A stretch of 64,000 nucleotides of DNA from Lachnospiraceae bacterium. GTDB lineage: Bacteria; Bacillota; Clostridia; Lachnospirales; Lachnospiraceae. Both the position numbers and the translations under genes were made by a program. The notes under the pieces were generated by a model that was not told where the DNA came from, did not search any database, and worked only from the letters and a program-made list of their open reading frames with translations. The stretch is from NCBI GenBank assembly GCA_017614155.1, contig JAGACK010000051.1, forward strand, positions 1 to 64,000, read 5' to 3'. Shown here piece by piece: positions 8,152 to 16,323 of this stretch (position 1 is its first letter; every line of letters starts with the position of its first letter).

Positions 8152-8187
8152 TTACCCATTGACATGGTGGGTAAATGATGTTAAGGT
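8152..8187 (+). promoter_or_regulatory. mccB-like promoter with a perfect inverted repeat over the -35
   Basis: TTACCCA (8152-8158) and TGGGTAA (8168-8174) are perfect inverted arms 9 nt apart, with TTGACA (8159-8164) between them. The -10 (TAAGGT at 8182-8187) is poor. This looks like the operator of an Rrf2-type repressor; the divergent Rrf2 gene is the obvious candidate. Confidence 0.6.
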
Positions 8188-8218
8188 TTTTCTATCCCAA
8201 ATACAAGGAGAATATGAT

Positions 8219-9367
8219 ATGAAGATCGAATCAATGTTGGTTCACGGCCCGGTTGACAAGGATGAGGCAACAGGTGCCGTAAACATACCGATATACCAGA
8301 CTTCCACATATGCACAGCAGGGTCTGGGAGTGTTTAAGTATGAGTATTCCCGTACCGGAAATCCTACGAGAGAAGCACTCGAAAAGGCAATAGCGTCACT
8401 TGAGGGAGGGTACGGAGGCCTGGCGTTTGCAAGCGGGATGGCGGCAACAACAGCTGTTCTTTCCATGTTCAGGGCAGGAGAGCGCATCATCATCCCGGAC
8501 AATCTGTACGGGGGCACATTCAGGGTCCTTGACAAAGTCTTTTCACATTTTGATCTGAAATACACGATTGTTGCGCCCGATGATATAGCGCAGTTAAAGA
8601 CCGAACTTGAAAAAGGAGGAGTGTCGGCAGTGTTTATAGAGACACCCACCAACCCTCTGATGGATGTGACGGATATCAGGCTGGTCGCTGATGCGGCGCA
8701 TGAAAAGGACGCGCTCGTCATCGTGGACAATACCTTCATGTCACCTTATCTGCAGCGTCCCATAGAGTACGGCGCTGATATAGTTGTACATTCCGCGACG
8801 AAATACATCGGCGGACACAGCAATACGGTGGCCGGACTTGTTGTGACAAAAACGAAAGAACTGTGGGACAGGATACAGTTCATACAGAATTCCACCGGCG
8901 GAGTTTTGGGTCCGTTTGATTCCTTCATGCTCCTGACCGGTTTAAAGACCCTGGCTGTCAGGATGGACAGACACAATGAGAATGCGGCAAAGGTATTTGA
9001 TTATCTAAAAGGTGAACCTGCAGTCACAAAGATCTATTATACGGGAGACCCTGCATCAAAGGGATATGAGATACAGAACAGACAGGCTGCCGGGCACGGC
9101 GGGATGATATCTTTTGTCGTTGCTGACGGTTACGATCACAAGGCTTTCGTGGAAAGCCTGAAGCTTATCACTTTAGGCGAGTCGCTTGGAGGCGTGGAGT
9201 CTCTCATCTGTCATCCTGCGACTATGACCCATGCTGCGATCCCAAAGGAGATACGCGACAGGGTCGGGATAACAGACACGCTTCTCCGTCTGTCGGTTGG
9301 GATCGAGAATGCGGATGATATCATTAACGATCTGAAGGAAGCATTTGCCAAAGCAAAGAAAAGCTGA
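8219..9367 (+). CDS. Cystathionine gamma-synthase/lyase family PLP enzyme (MccB-like)
   Basis: A Cys/Met metabolism PLP enzyme of 382 residues. The PLP lysine is K195 in SATKYIGGHSNTVAG. Family stretches include YEYSRTGNPTREALEKAIASLEGG, FIETPTNPLMDV and LGGVESLICHPATMTH. The start at ATG 8219 is chosen because AAGGAG (8205-8210) precedes it and the family alignment begins here, rather than at an in-frame ATG at 8159. The partner just downstream is a cysteine synthase/cystathionine beta-synthase-like protein, reproducing the B. subtilis mccA-mccB pair in reverse order. This suggests cystathionine gamma-lyase in reverse transsulfuration; gamma-synthase or beta-lyase activity cannot be excluded from sequence alone. 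Confidence 0.85.
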   Translation: MKIESMLVHGPVDKDEATGAVNIPIYQTSTYAQQGLGVFKYEYSRTGNPTREALEKAIASLEGGYGGLAFASGMAATTAVLSMFRAGERIIIPDNLYGGTFRVLDKVFSHFDLKYTIVAPDDIAQLKTELEKGGVSAVFIETPTNPLMDVTDIRLVADAAHEKDALVIVDNTFMSPYLQRPIEYGADIVVHSATKYIGGHSNTVAGLVVTKTKELWDRIQFIQNSTGGVLGPFDSFMLLTGLKTLAVRMDRHNENAAKVFDYLKGEPAVTKIYYTGDPASKGYEIQNRQAAGHGGMISFVVADGYDHKAFVESLKLITLGESLGGVESLICHPATMTHAAIPKEIRDRVGITDTLLRLSVGIENADDIINDLKEAFAKAKKS

Positions 9368-9402
9368 TAGCAAACTATCATTTATTATTGGAGGGAACAG
9401 AA

Positions 9403-10395
9403 ATGGGATATTATGAAAGCATCAGGGATATAGTAGGACACACACCGCTTATGAAACTCAACAGACTGGGACCCGTAAACGGAGTAAATCTTTTTGCAAA
9501 GCTTGAATACATGAATCCGGGCGGGAGCATGAAGGACCGCATCGGCATACAGATAATAAAGGAAGCGGAGGAAAAAGGCGAGCTGAAGCCCGGCGGGACA
9601 GTCATAGAAGCAACTGCGGGAAATACGGGTATAGGGCTGGCCCTTGCGGCGGTGATATTCGGATACCGCACTATCCTTGTGGTATCAGGCAAGTTTTCCG
9701 AGGAAAAGAGAAATATGATGAGGGCTCTGGGCGCAGAGCTTGTGGAAACATCTCCCGAAGGCGGGATAGATGAATCGATAATAGTTGCCGATGAGATGGC
9801 AGAAAAAATACCCGGTGCGTTTCTGGCGCATCAGTTCAAAAATGAGGCAAATACGCGCGCTCATCTTGTGACCGGAGAGGAGATATGGGAGGATCTTGAC
9901 GGAAAGGTTGATGTTTTGGTTGCCGGAGCCGGCAGCGGCGGTTCCATTTCGGGCATAGCAAAGGCTCTGAAAAAGCATAACCCGAAGATCAAGGTTGTCC
10001 TGGCAGATCCGGTGGGTTCGATCCTTGGAGGAGGCGATCCCGGAGTTTACAAGGTTGAGGGCATAGGAAATCATTTCATACCCGAGATATTTGACAGGTC
10101 CATAGCCGATGAGGTTGAAAAAGTCCGGGATGAGGATGCATACTACATGGCAAGGATCATGGCGCTGAAAGAAGGCGTGATCGGAGCATCGTCGAGCGGT
10201 GAGGCGCTTGCGGCAGGAATCGCGCAGGCTTACAGATCGGCTCCCGGCACGAACATAGTAATGGTGTTCCCGGACCGAGCGGACAGATATCTGTCGGAAA
10301 ACATCTATCATTTTGAAAAAGAACTTTCGGATTATGACATTTCCGATCATATCAAAAGATATGAAAAGGATCTGAAAATATACGACAGGGAGTGA
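9403..10395 (+). CDS. Cysteine synthase / cystathionine beta-synthase-like PLP enzyme (MccA-like)
   Basis: A fold-type II PLP enzyme of the CysK/MccA group with 330 residues. The PLP lysine is K44 in NPGGSMKDRIG, the substrate-binding loop is EATAGNTGIGLALAA, and the phosphate-binding glycines are GAGSGGSISG. The ADPVGSILGGG stretch and absence of CBS domains are more like MccA (O-acetylserine-dependent cystathionine beta-synthase) than CysK. The ATG at 9403 follows TTGGAGGGA; an in-frame TTG at 9388 overlaps the ribosome site and is unlikely. It lies 35 nt after the mccB-like gene and 6 nt before the LysR gene, so the three are probably co-transcribed. Confidence 0.85.
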   Translation: MGYYESIRDIVGHTPLMKLNRLGPVNGVNLFAKLEYMNPGGSMKDRIGIQIIKEAEEKGELKPGGTVIEATAGNTGIGLALAAVIFGYRTILVVSGKFSEEKRNMMRALGAELVETSPEGGIDESIIVADEMAEKIPGAFLAHQFKNEANTRAHLVTGEEIWEDLDGKVDVLVAGAGSGGSISGIAKALKKHNPKIKVVLADPVGSILGGGDPGVYKVEGIGNHFIPEIFDRSIADEVEKVRDEDAYYMARIMALKEGVIGASSSGEALAAGIAQAYRSAPGTNIVMVFPDRADRYLSENIYHFEKELSDYDISDHIKRYEKDLKIYDRE

Positions 10396-10401
10396 GCGTA
10401 T

Positions 10402-11313
10402 ATGACACTTACCCAGCTTCAGTATGTTATCGCACTGTCAAAAGAAAACTCCATAAATGACGCGGCAAGGAAGCTGTTCATATCCCAGCCGTCCCTGACA
10501 GCAGCCTTAAAAAGCCTGGAGCAGGAGATAGGGTTTGATATCTTTACAAGGACCAGGAACGGCATATCCCTTACGGTAAAGGGAGCAGAATTTGTCGGAT
10601 ATGCCAGGTCCGTCATTGATCAGTATGACATCCTGGATGCAAAGTATATCTCAAAGAGCAGCATCAGGAGGACTTTCCATGTATCCATGCAGCATTATAC
10701 CTTCGCAGTCAATGCGTTCGTGGAGGTCATAAAGCAGTACGGGATGGATGAGTATGAGTTCGAGGTCAATGAGGCCAGGACTTATGATGTTATAAAAAGC
10801 GTCAGGGACCGAAAGAGCGAGATAGGTGTCCTGTACACAAATGATTTTAACCGGAACGTGCTTGAAAAGGTCTTTGCTGAGTCGGGGCTGGTTTTCACCC
10901 CGCTGTTTGACTGCCATATCTATGCTTACATGCACAGATCCAATCCCCTTTCAAAAAAAAGGAAGGTCACGCTGGATGAACTGAACAGGTATCCGTGCCT
11001 GGCGTTTGATCAGGGTGATCACAATTCGCTCTACTATGCGGAAGAAGTCATGAGCACTTATGAATACAGACAGATCGTTCATGCCAATGACAGGGCGACG
11101 ATGCTGAACCTGATGGTCGGCATCAAGGGCTTCACGCTCTGCTCGGGGATCATATGCGAAGATCTGAACGGTACGGATTACTGCGCAGTAAGGCTTGATA
11201 CGGATGAGACCATGACGATCGGCTACTTATCGCGAAAGGCCACGGTATTAAGCGAGATGGCGGAAAAATACATAGAGGAGCTTGGGAAATACAGGGATTA
11301 TGTATTGAAATAG
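10402..11313 (+). CDS. LysR-family transcriptional regulator
   Basis: 303 residues with the N-terminal LysR helix-turn-helix (SINDAARKLFISQPSLTAALKSLEQEIGFDIFTRTRNG) and a periplasmic-binding-like effector domain from about residue 90. It follows the mccA-like gene with 6-nt spacing, as the last gene of the sulfur unit. LysR proteins often sense O-acetylserine or a similar precursor (CysB, CysL); a sulfur amino acid ligand is therefore plausible but unproved. Confidence 0.9.
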   Translation: MTLTQLQYVIALSKENSINDAARKLFISQPSLTAALKSLEQEIGFDIFTRTRNGISLTVKGAEFVGYARSVIDQYDILDAKYISKSSIRRTFHVSMQHYTFAVNAFVEVIKQYGMDEYEFEVNEARTYDVIKSVRDRKSEIGVLYTNDFNRNVLEKVFAESGLVFTPLFDCHIYAYMHRSNPLSKKRKVTLDELNRYPCLAFDQGDHNSLYYAEEVMSTYEYRQIVHANDRATMLNLMVGIKGFTLCSGIICEDLNGTDYCAVRLDTDETMTIGYLSRKATVLSEMAEKYIEELGKYRDYVLK

Positions 11314-11322
11314 AGCATGACT

Positions 11323-11366
11323 CACTTTTATTTCAATCATATCCAGTCGATATGTTCCACGCAACC
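11323..11366. repeat. Dispersed repeat, copy 2
   Basis: Positions 11347-11366 are identical over 20 bp to 4330-4349, with similar sequence further left. It begins right after the LysR stop codon and 36 bp before palindromic repeat A. Confidence 0.6.
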
Positions 11367-11402
11367 TAAGGGGACTGACATATTGCCTGGCACAGACTGT
11401 AT

Positions 11403-11596
11403 CTGGGACTCAGCAACATATTTTGTGAACACCCAGCCGGCAGTTCTTAGCGAATCCGAGGCTTATAAATTTCGCGGGTGCGAAGGCCGCGCCGTTTTTC
11501 AGGCGCGGAACGGCGCAGAGCGAAATTTTGTTTATAAGACGATGGATGAGCTTAGAACTGTCCGAGCCGTGAACGAAATATGTTGCTGAGTCCCAG
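11403..11596. repeat. Palindromic repeat family, copy A (194 bp)
   Basis: The outer arms, 11403-11423 and 11576-11596, are perfect 21-bp inverted repeats. Inside are nested pairings: cagttcttagc/gcttagaactg (one mismatch), cttataaatttcgc pairing with gcgaaatttt...ataag (bulged), and gcgccgtt/aacggcgc or the alternative ccgcgcc/ggcgcgg. The core is nearly the same as copy B (25053-25248) but the outer arms differ in sequence while remaining complementary. A translated frame across it is not a credible protein. It occupies most of the gap between the LysR gene and metN. Confidence 0.85.
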
Positions 11597-11715
11597 TTTT
11601 AGTTATAAATATGAGACCACATCCTGACTTAGGTAGTTATAGTCTGAAACTATAACAGATGATAAGTACAGAGTATTTTACAAACGGAAGGTGGGATTGT
11701 AAACTTACAGACATG
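11597..11715. other. Leader side of metNIQ, no recognised riboswitch
   Basis: AT-rich sequence with a small hairpin (agttatag/ctataac, near 11634-11655). I do not see the conserved core of a SAM (S-box) riboswitch or a methionine T-box. Confidence 0.35.
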
Positions 11716-11754
11716 AAAAACCTACTTGACACATAGGCAGATATACAATAAGAA
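11716..11754 (+). promoter_or_regulatory. metNIQ promoter with operator-like repeat
   Basis: TTGACA at 11726-11731, a 17-nt spacer, and TAAGAA at 11749-11754. The operator-like AAAAACCTA-N8-ATAGG at 11716-11737 matches the metY promoter in sequence and in position over the -35. Confidence 0.6.
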
Positions 11755-11773
11755 CAGCAGGACGGAAACGGCA

Positions 11774-12787
11774 ATGATAAGGCTTGAAAATGTATCAAAA
11801 ATATTTGAAACGAAAGAAGGAAAGGTTACTGCCGCAGATCATGTGGACCTTGAGATAAACGACGGAGAGATATTCGGGATCATCGGTTTTTCCGGGGCAG
11901 GAAAGTCAACGCTGGTCAGATGCATCAATCTGCTGGAGAAACCTGAGGAAGGAAGAGTCCTGATCGATGATCTGGATCTGACGAATGCTTCGGAAAAAGA
12001 ACTCAGGCAGGCACGCAGGAGCATCGGGATGATATTCCAGCAGTTCAACCTCCTCTCGCAGAGAAATGTCATCGCAAATATCTGCTATCCGTTGGAGATC
12101 GCGGGGATTGATAAAAAAACAGCTGCAGAAAAAGCACGAAAACTTCTGAAGATAGTCGATCTGGAGGAAAAGGAAAAGGCATATCCTTCTCAGCTGTCCG
12201 GAGGACAAAAGCAGAGAGTGGCGATAGCAAGAGCGCTTGCAACAGATCCAAAGGTTCTGTTGTGCGACGAGGCCACAAGCGCGCTGGACCCCCTGACTAC
12301 AAGGAACATCCTTCAGCTTCTGAAAAAGATAAACAGGGAGATGGGTGTCACGGTCGTTATCATTACCCACGAAATGAGAGTAGTCGAGCAGATCTGTGAC
12401 AGGGTCGCGGTGATGAGCAATGGCGTGGTCGAGGAGACCGGGACCGTGGAAGAGATCTTTCGGGATCCGAAGTCTGACACAGCAAAGAAACTCGTTATTC
12501 CCGAGCAGGCGTCAGGCGTGAGAAATCCCACGAGGGATTTCATCAGGATCATCTTTGACGGTCAGTCATCATACGAACCGGTATTTTCCGAACTGATACT
12601 GAAGGAAAACCTGAGACTGAACATCCTGGGCGCCGGCACGGAGGACATAGGAGGAAATGCCTACGGGCAGCTTCTGATCGAAAGACCGGAGGATGAAAAA
12701 GACGTTCTGCGCATCAGAGAGTTCCTCGGATCAAGAGGTGTGGATGTCGAGGAGGTTGCGATAGACACGGAAAGGAGGGAACGATGA
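11774..12787 (+). CDS. metN: Methionine-type ABC transporter ATP-binding protein
   Basis: The ATPase of a MetNIQ importer for methionine or related amino acids, 337 residues. It has Walker A (GFSGAGKST), the Q loop, the signature LSGGQKQRVAIARAL, Walker B (VLLCDEATSALDP) and the H loop (VVIITHEM). Residues from about 255 to the end form the C-terminal NIL domain, which binds methionine and inhibits transport in known MetN. The start at 11774 begins the family sequence MIRLENVSKIF; the ribosome site is weak. Its stop overlaps the metI start by 4 nt. Confidence 0.93.
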   Translation: MIRLENVSKIFETKEGKVTAADHVDLEINDGEIFGIIGFSGAGKSTLVRCINLLEKPEEGRVLIDDLDLTNASEKELRQARRSIGMIFQQFNLLSQRNVIANICYPLEIAGIDKKTAAEKARKLLKIVDLEEKEKAYPSQLSGGQKQRVAIARALATDPKVLLCDEATSALDPLTTRNILQLLKKINREMGVTVVIITHEMRVVEQICDRVAVMSNGVVEETGTVEEIFRDPKSDTAKKLVIPEQASGVRNPTRDFIRIIFDGQSSYEPVFSELILKENLRLNILGAGTEDIGGNAYGQLLIERPEDEKDVLRIREFLGSRGVDVEEVAIDTERRER

Positions 12788-13446
12788 ATGAAAAACTGAT
12801 ACAGCTTCTCGCAGCGGGTATAGGGGAGACCTTTTATATGGTCGTTGTATCCACGGCAGCTGCCTACATCATCGGGATACCTTTAGGAGTCATCGTATTT
12901 GTTACGGGAACTGGCGGGATAAAGGAGAACAGGCCGGTAAATGCGGTCCTCAGCCTGATAATAAATATCATAAGATCTGTCCCGTTCCTGATACTCCTTG
13001 TGGCGATACTTCCCTTTACGAGGCTCATAGTCGGGACGACCATAGGATCCACTGCTTCGATAGTCCCGTTAGTTGTAGCGGCAGCGCCCTTTGTGGCCCG
13101 AATGGTGGAGTCATCCTTAAAAGAGGTGGATCCGGGAGTGATAGAAGCAGCCAGGGCAATGGGCTCAACAAATTTCCAGATCATATGGAAGGTGCTTTTG
13201 CCTGAAGCAGGACCATCATTGCTTTTGGGGATGACGATCGCATTTGCTACGATACTCGGATACTCTGCAATGGCCGGATTTGTAGGCGGCGGAGGACTGG
13301 GCGCGATAGCAGTCAATTATGGTTATTACAGATATCAGACAGGTGTGATGCTTATTACCGTAGCTTTACTGGTGATCATAGTACAGATATTCCAGGAAGG
13401 CGGTATAAGGATAGTAAACAAAACAGACAGGAGGAAAAAATTATGA
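12784..13446 (+). CDS. metI: Methionine-type ABC transporter permease
   Basis: 220-residue integral membrane permease with about five membrane segments and the ABC coupling (EAA) loop ARAMGSTNFQIIWKVLLPEAGPSLL. It overlaps both neighbours by 4 nt (ATGA), showing tight translational coupling with metN and metQ. The GFVGGGGLGAIAVNYGYYRY stretch near the C terminus is typical of MetI. Confidence 0.93.
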   Translation: MNEKLIQLLAAGIGETFYMVVVSTAAAYIIGIPLGVIVFVTGTGGIKENRPVNAVLSLIINIIRSVPFLILLVAILPFTRLIVGTTIGSTASIVPLVVAAAPFVARMVESSLKEVDPGVIEAARAMGSTNFQIIWKVLLPEAGPSLLLGMTIAFATILGYSAMAGFVGGGGLGAIAVNYGYYRYQTGVMLITVALLVIIVQIFQEGGIRIVNKTDRRKKL

Positions 13447-14258
13447 AAAAAAGGATCATTTCACTGGTAACAGCTGCGGTACTTGCAGCATCGGCGCTTC
13501 TTACAGGATGCGGAGCACAGGCTTCCGCAGCGGAGAACAAGGTCATTAAGATCGGGGCATGCGTGACGCCTCATGCAGAGATACTTGAGATCGTCAAAGA
13601 CAATCTTAAGGACAGCGGATATACGCTGGATATCGTGACATACAATGATTATGTTCTGCCCAATACGGCTCTGGAGTCCGGAGACCTGGATGCCAATTAT
13701 TTCCAGCACGGACCTTATCTGAAGGATTTCAATGAGGAGAACGGCACACATATCGTCAGCGTGGCATCAGTCCACTTTGAACCCATGGCTGTATACGCAG
13801 GAAAGAGCTCATCGCTTGATGACATAGCAGACGGCGCATCCATAGCAGTGCCTAACGATACCACAAACGAAGCAAGAGCGCTGCTCCTGCTTGAGGCAAA
13901 CGGTCTCATCAAATTAAAGAGCGATGCCGGGATCTCGGCGACCGTGCTTGATATCGAGGAGAATCCGCACAACATAAAGATTGAGGAACTTGAGGCGGCA
14001 CAGGTGCCCAAGGCTATACAGGATGTGGATTTTGCAGTCATCAACGGAAACTATGCGATAGAGGCGGGCATCAAGGACCCGGTCGCAGTTGAGGCATCAG
14101 ACTCGCTTGCTGCAGAAACATATGCAAATCTGGTATGCGTAAAGGAAGGAAATGAGAACAGTGAAAAGACCAAGGCGCTGGTCAATGCAGTCCTTCAGGA
14201 TAATGTCAGGGACTTCATCAACAAGACATACTCAGGAGCAGTAGTTCCTGTGTTCTGA
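13443..14258 (+). CDS. metQ: Methionine-type substrate-binding lipoprotein
   Basis: 271 residues. An N-terminal lipoprotein signal peptide ends in LLTGC, so it is anchored outside the membrane. The NlpA/MetQ fold is seen in IGACVTPHAEILEIVK, NYFQHGPYLKDFN and VPNDTTNEARALLLLEANGLI. The substrate could be L- or D-methionine or another amino acid; the downstream opine dehydrogenase and racemase genes leave room for an unusual substrate. Confidence 0.92.
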   Translation: MKKRIISLVTAAVLAASALLTGCGAQASAAENKVIKIGACVTPHAEILEIVKDNLKDSGYTLDIVTYNDYVLPNTALESGDLDANYFQHGPYLKDFNEENGTHIVSVASVHFEPMAVYAGKSSSLDDIADGASIAVPNDTTNEARALLLLEANGLIKLKSDAGISATVLDIEENPHNIKIEELEAAQVPKAIQDVDFAVINGNYAIEAGIKDPVAVEASDSLAAETYANLVCVKEGNENSEKTKALVNAVLQDNVRDFINKTYSGAVVPVF

Positions 14259-14295
14259 TAACCGCTACTAAATTCTTTATGAGAGGTGAATTGAT

Positions 14296-15528
14296 ATGAG
14301 TGATCTGAGTCTTGATAAATCCGTACCTGTAGCCGTGCTCGGCGCAGGCGCCGTCGGAAAGACATGCGCAGCAGACTGTGTCCTTGGGGGCAATACCGAT
14401 GTCAGGCTATTTGAGCTTCCTGAGTTCTTTGAACAGAATCTCAAATATGTCCACAAGACCGGGATAACCCTCGGAGGGATACAGAAGAACCAGTACGGGT
14501 TCAGGAGAACAGGAAAAGCGTATATCCATAAGCTTACCTCGGATATCAGTGAGGCAGTGGCCGGTGCAAAGATCATTATTGTGGCGATTCCATCCGTTGC
14601 TCATGATAAGTTCTTTGACAGGCTGGTGCCGGTTTTAGAGGACGGTCAGATCATTCATATCATTCCCGATAATTACGGTTCGCTCAAACTCCGCAAGAAG
14701 ATGAGGGAGCAGAAGTCGGACAAAAAAGTCATTATCGGCGGCTGGTCCAGCGCGCCTTACGGAACAAGAGTGGAAAAAGAAGGCGGTGTACAGACCTCTG
14801 AAATGTGGCTCGTATACAGGGCCAAGACACTCCGTGGAGCCTCCCTCCCCTCCACGGATCAGGAGGTCTTTCTTGAAAGCTCAAAGTATCTGGGATGCTT
14901 TGATTCGATCACCGAAGGAGACGGAGCGGTCGGAGGAAAGACAGTGCTTGATATCGGCTTCAGCAATGTCAATCCTGTCCTTCACTGTCCCGGTACCATA
15001 CTTGGTGTCGGCGTCATGGAAAACTTCGGAAGGATATACGGAGGGAACGATCCGAAACAGTATTCGATCTATTCCCACGCATACTGCAATTCGATCTCGG
15101 AAGTACAATATGCATTTTTCCTGGAGGAAGTTGCGCTTGCAGATGCCATAGGAGTGGGTATAGCAAAGTATCCGAAAAAGAACTTCTTTTCAAGGACGAG
15201 CATACTCGGACCCGAATACATGGGTGATGACTGCATAGTTCCTTTTGATGAGCAGTGGGAGACAGGATATACTACGGGACCGTTCACGATCCAGGACAGA
15301 TATGTGACCGAGGATGTGCCGGTCGGATGCCATCTGTACCATGAGCTGGGCTTAAGATACAATGTGCCTACTCCGGTCATAGATTCCATGATCACCCTGG
15401 GCTCGGTCATGACAGGAAAGGATTTCTATGCGACCGGTCTGACTCTTGATGATCTGGGCATAGGACATCTTGGCAGCAGGGAACTCCTTGATTATCTGGA
15501 AAATGGTGTATATAAAGAGCCGGCATGA
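14296..15528 (+). CDS. NAD(P)-dependent octopine/nopaline-type opine dehydrogenase
   Basis: 410 residues. The N-terminal Rossmann domain has the nucleotide loop VAVLGAGAVGKTCAAD. The C-terminal helical domain carries the family stretch NPVLHCPGTILGVG, with the catalytic-type His. Family enzymes reductively condense an amino acid with a keto acid, or oxidise the resulting opine back. It begins 37 nt after metQ behind GAGAGGTG and is followed 13 nt later by a racemase-like gene. The operon with a methionine-type transporter and an aminotransferase suggests uptake and breakdown, or production, of an amino acid-derived opine; the direction and substrate are unknown. Confidence 0.82.
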   Translation: MSDLSLDKSVPVAVLGAGAVGKTCAADCVLGGNTDVRLFELPEFFEQNLKYVHKTGITLGGIQKNQYGFRRTGKAYIHKLTSDISEAVAGAKIIIVAIPSVAHDKFFDRLVPVLEDGQIIHIIPDNYGSLKLRKKMREQKSDKKVIIGGWSSAPYGTRVEKEGGVQTSEMWLVYRAKTLRGASLPSTDQEVFLESSKYLGCFDSITEGDGAVGGKTVLDIGFSNVNPVLHCPGTILGVGVMENFGRIYGGNDPKQYSIYSHAYCNSISEVQYAFFLEEVALADAIGVGIAKYPKKNFFSRTSILGPEYMGDDCIVPFDEQWETGYTTGPFTIQDRYVTEDVPVGCHLYHELGLRYNVPTPVIDSMITLGSVMTGKDFYATGLTLDDLGIGHLGSRELLDYLENGVYKEPA

Positions 15529-15541
15529 GGCTCAAGATGAT

Positions 15542-16300
15542 ATGAACTGGAAGAGTGTATTGGAAAATGAAGAACAGATAAGAGGTGTACATACCACACC
15601 GGCCAGGTTTACGGCCGGATATGCCATAGGCATCATAGCGGTGCACCTCATATACCCCAAGCTCCCCGGGAATGTAGCAAACGCGACCACTTATCCCTTC
15701 CCTGTCCTTTACAGGGAAGTGGATTTTGAGATCGAGAGGCTGTTTTCCGGGGATCCTTCGATAGAGGGGATGATAACGGATGCGGCAAAGGATCTGGAAA
15801 GATCAGGCGTGCGGGCCATAATAGGCGCATGCGGATATTTTGCCCATTTCCAGGATGCCGTGCGTGAAGCAGTCAGCGTGCCGGTATTCATGTCAAGCCT
15901 CTGTCAGCTGCCGATGATCAAGCAGGCGGTGGATACGAAAAAAAAGATAGCGGTGCTGGCGGCAAGCGGGGATAACCTGAACGATGACCTGCTGAAGCAT
16001 GTGGGCACGGATATGAAAAGGCTTCAGGTGATCAGTATCGGAGAACTGGAAAGCTTTTCGGCGATCAGATGGGGAAGGGAAACCCTCGATAACGGCGCGC
16101 TCATAAGTGAACTTGAAGATACAGCATACAGGATCGCCGATGATAAGGAGATCGGAGCGATACTTCTTGAGTGCAGCGATCTGCCTCCGTACGCAAGGAT
16201 GATACAGGGGATCACGGGACTTCCGGTTTTTGACTTTAACACAATGATAGATATGGTGTATCATTCTGTTGTACAGAAAACTTATCTCGGATACTTTTGA
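15542..16300 (+). CDS. Asp/Glu/hydantoin racemase-family protein
   Basis: 252 residues. Two catalytic-type cysteines occur at C97 (IIGACGYF) and C211 (LLECSDLPPYA), as in cofactor-independent racemases and maleate isomerases of this superfamily. The start ATG 15542 follows GAGG and fits the family start; in-frame ATGs lie upstream inside the opine dehydrogenase gene. With the neighbours it could set the stereochemistry of the amino acid arm of an opine, or racemise an imported D-amino acid. The substrate cannot be read from the sequence. Confidence 0.8.
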   Translation: MNWKSVLENEEQIRGVHTTPARFTAGYAIGIIAVHLIYPKLPGNVANATTYPFPVLYREVDFEIERLFSGDPSIEGMITDAAKDLERSGVRAIIGACGYFAHFQDAVREAVSVPVFMSSLCQLPMIKQAVDTKKKIAVLAASGDNLNDDLLKHVGTDMKRLQVISIGELESFSAIRWGRETLDNGALISELEDTAYRIADDKEIGAILLECSDLPPYARMIQGITGLPVFDFNTMIDMVYHSVVQKTYLGYF

Positions 16301-16323
16301 TCCACGAAAGGCGGGGCAGATAT

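Noticed and set aside
8159..8218. Upstream start for the MccB-like protein
   Set aside because: It lies in the promoter/operator region and lacks a ribosome site; ATG 8219 has AAGGAG.
11317..11589. Open frame of 90 codons across palindromic repeat A, similar to one at 24901-25224
   Set aside because: The similarity comes from the repeat itself; the frame runs through inverted arms, has no ribosome site of note and shows no protein-like domains.
11597..11773. SAM riboswitch or Met T-box before metN (also checked before metY)
   Set aside because: No T-box sequence and no S-box core; an operator-like repeat at the promoter explains control better.
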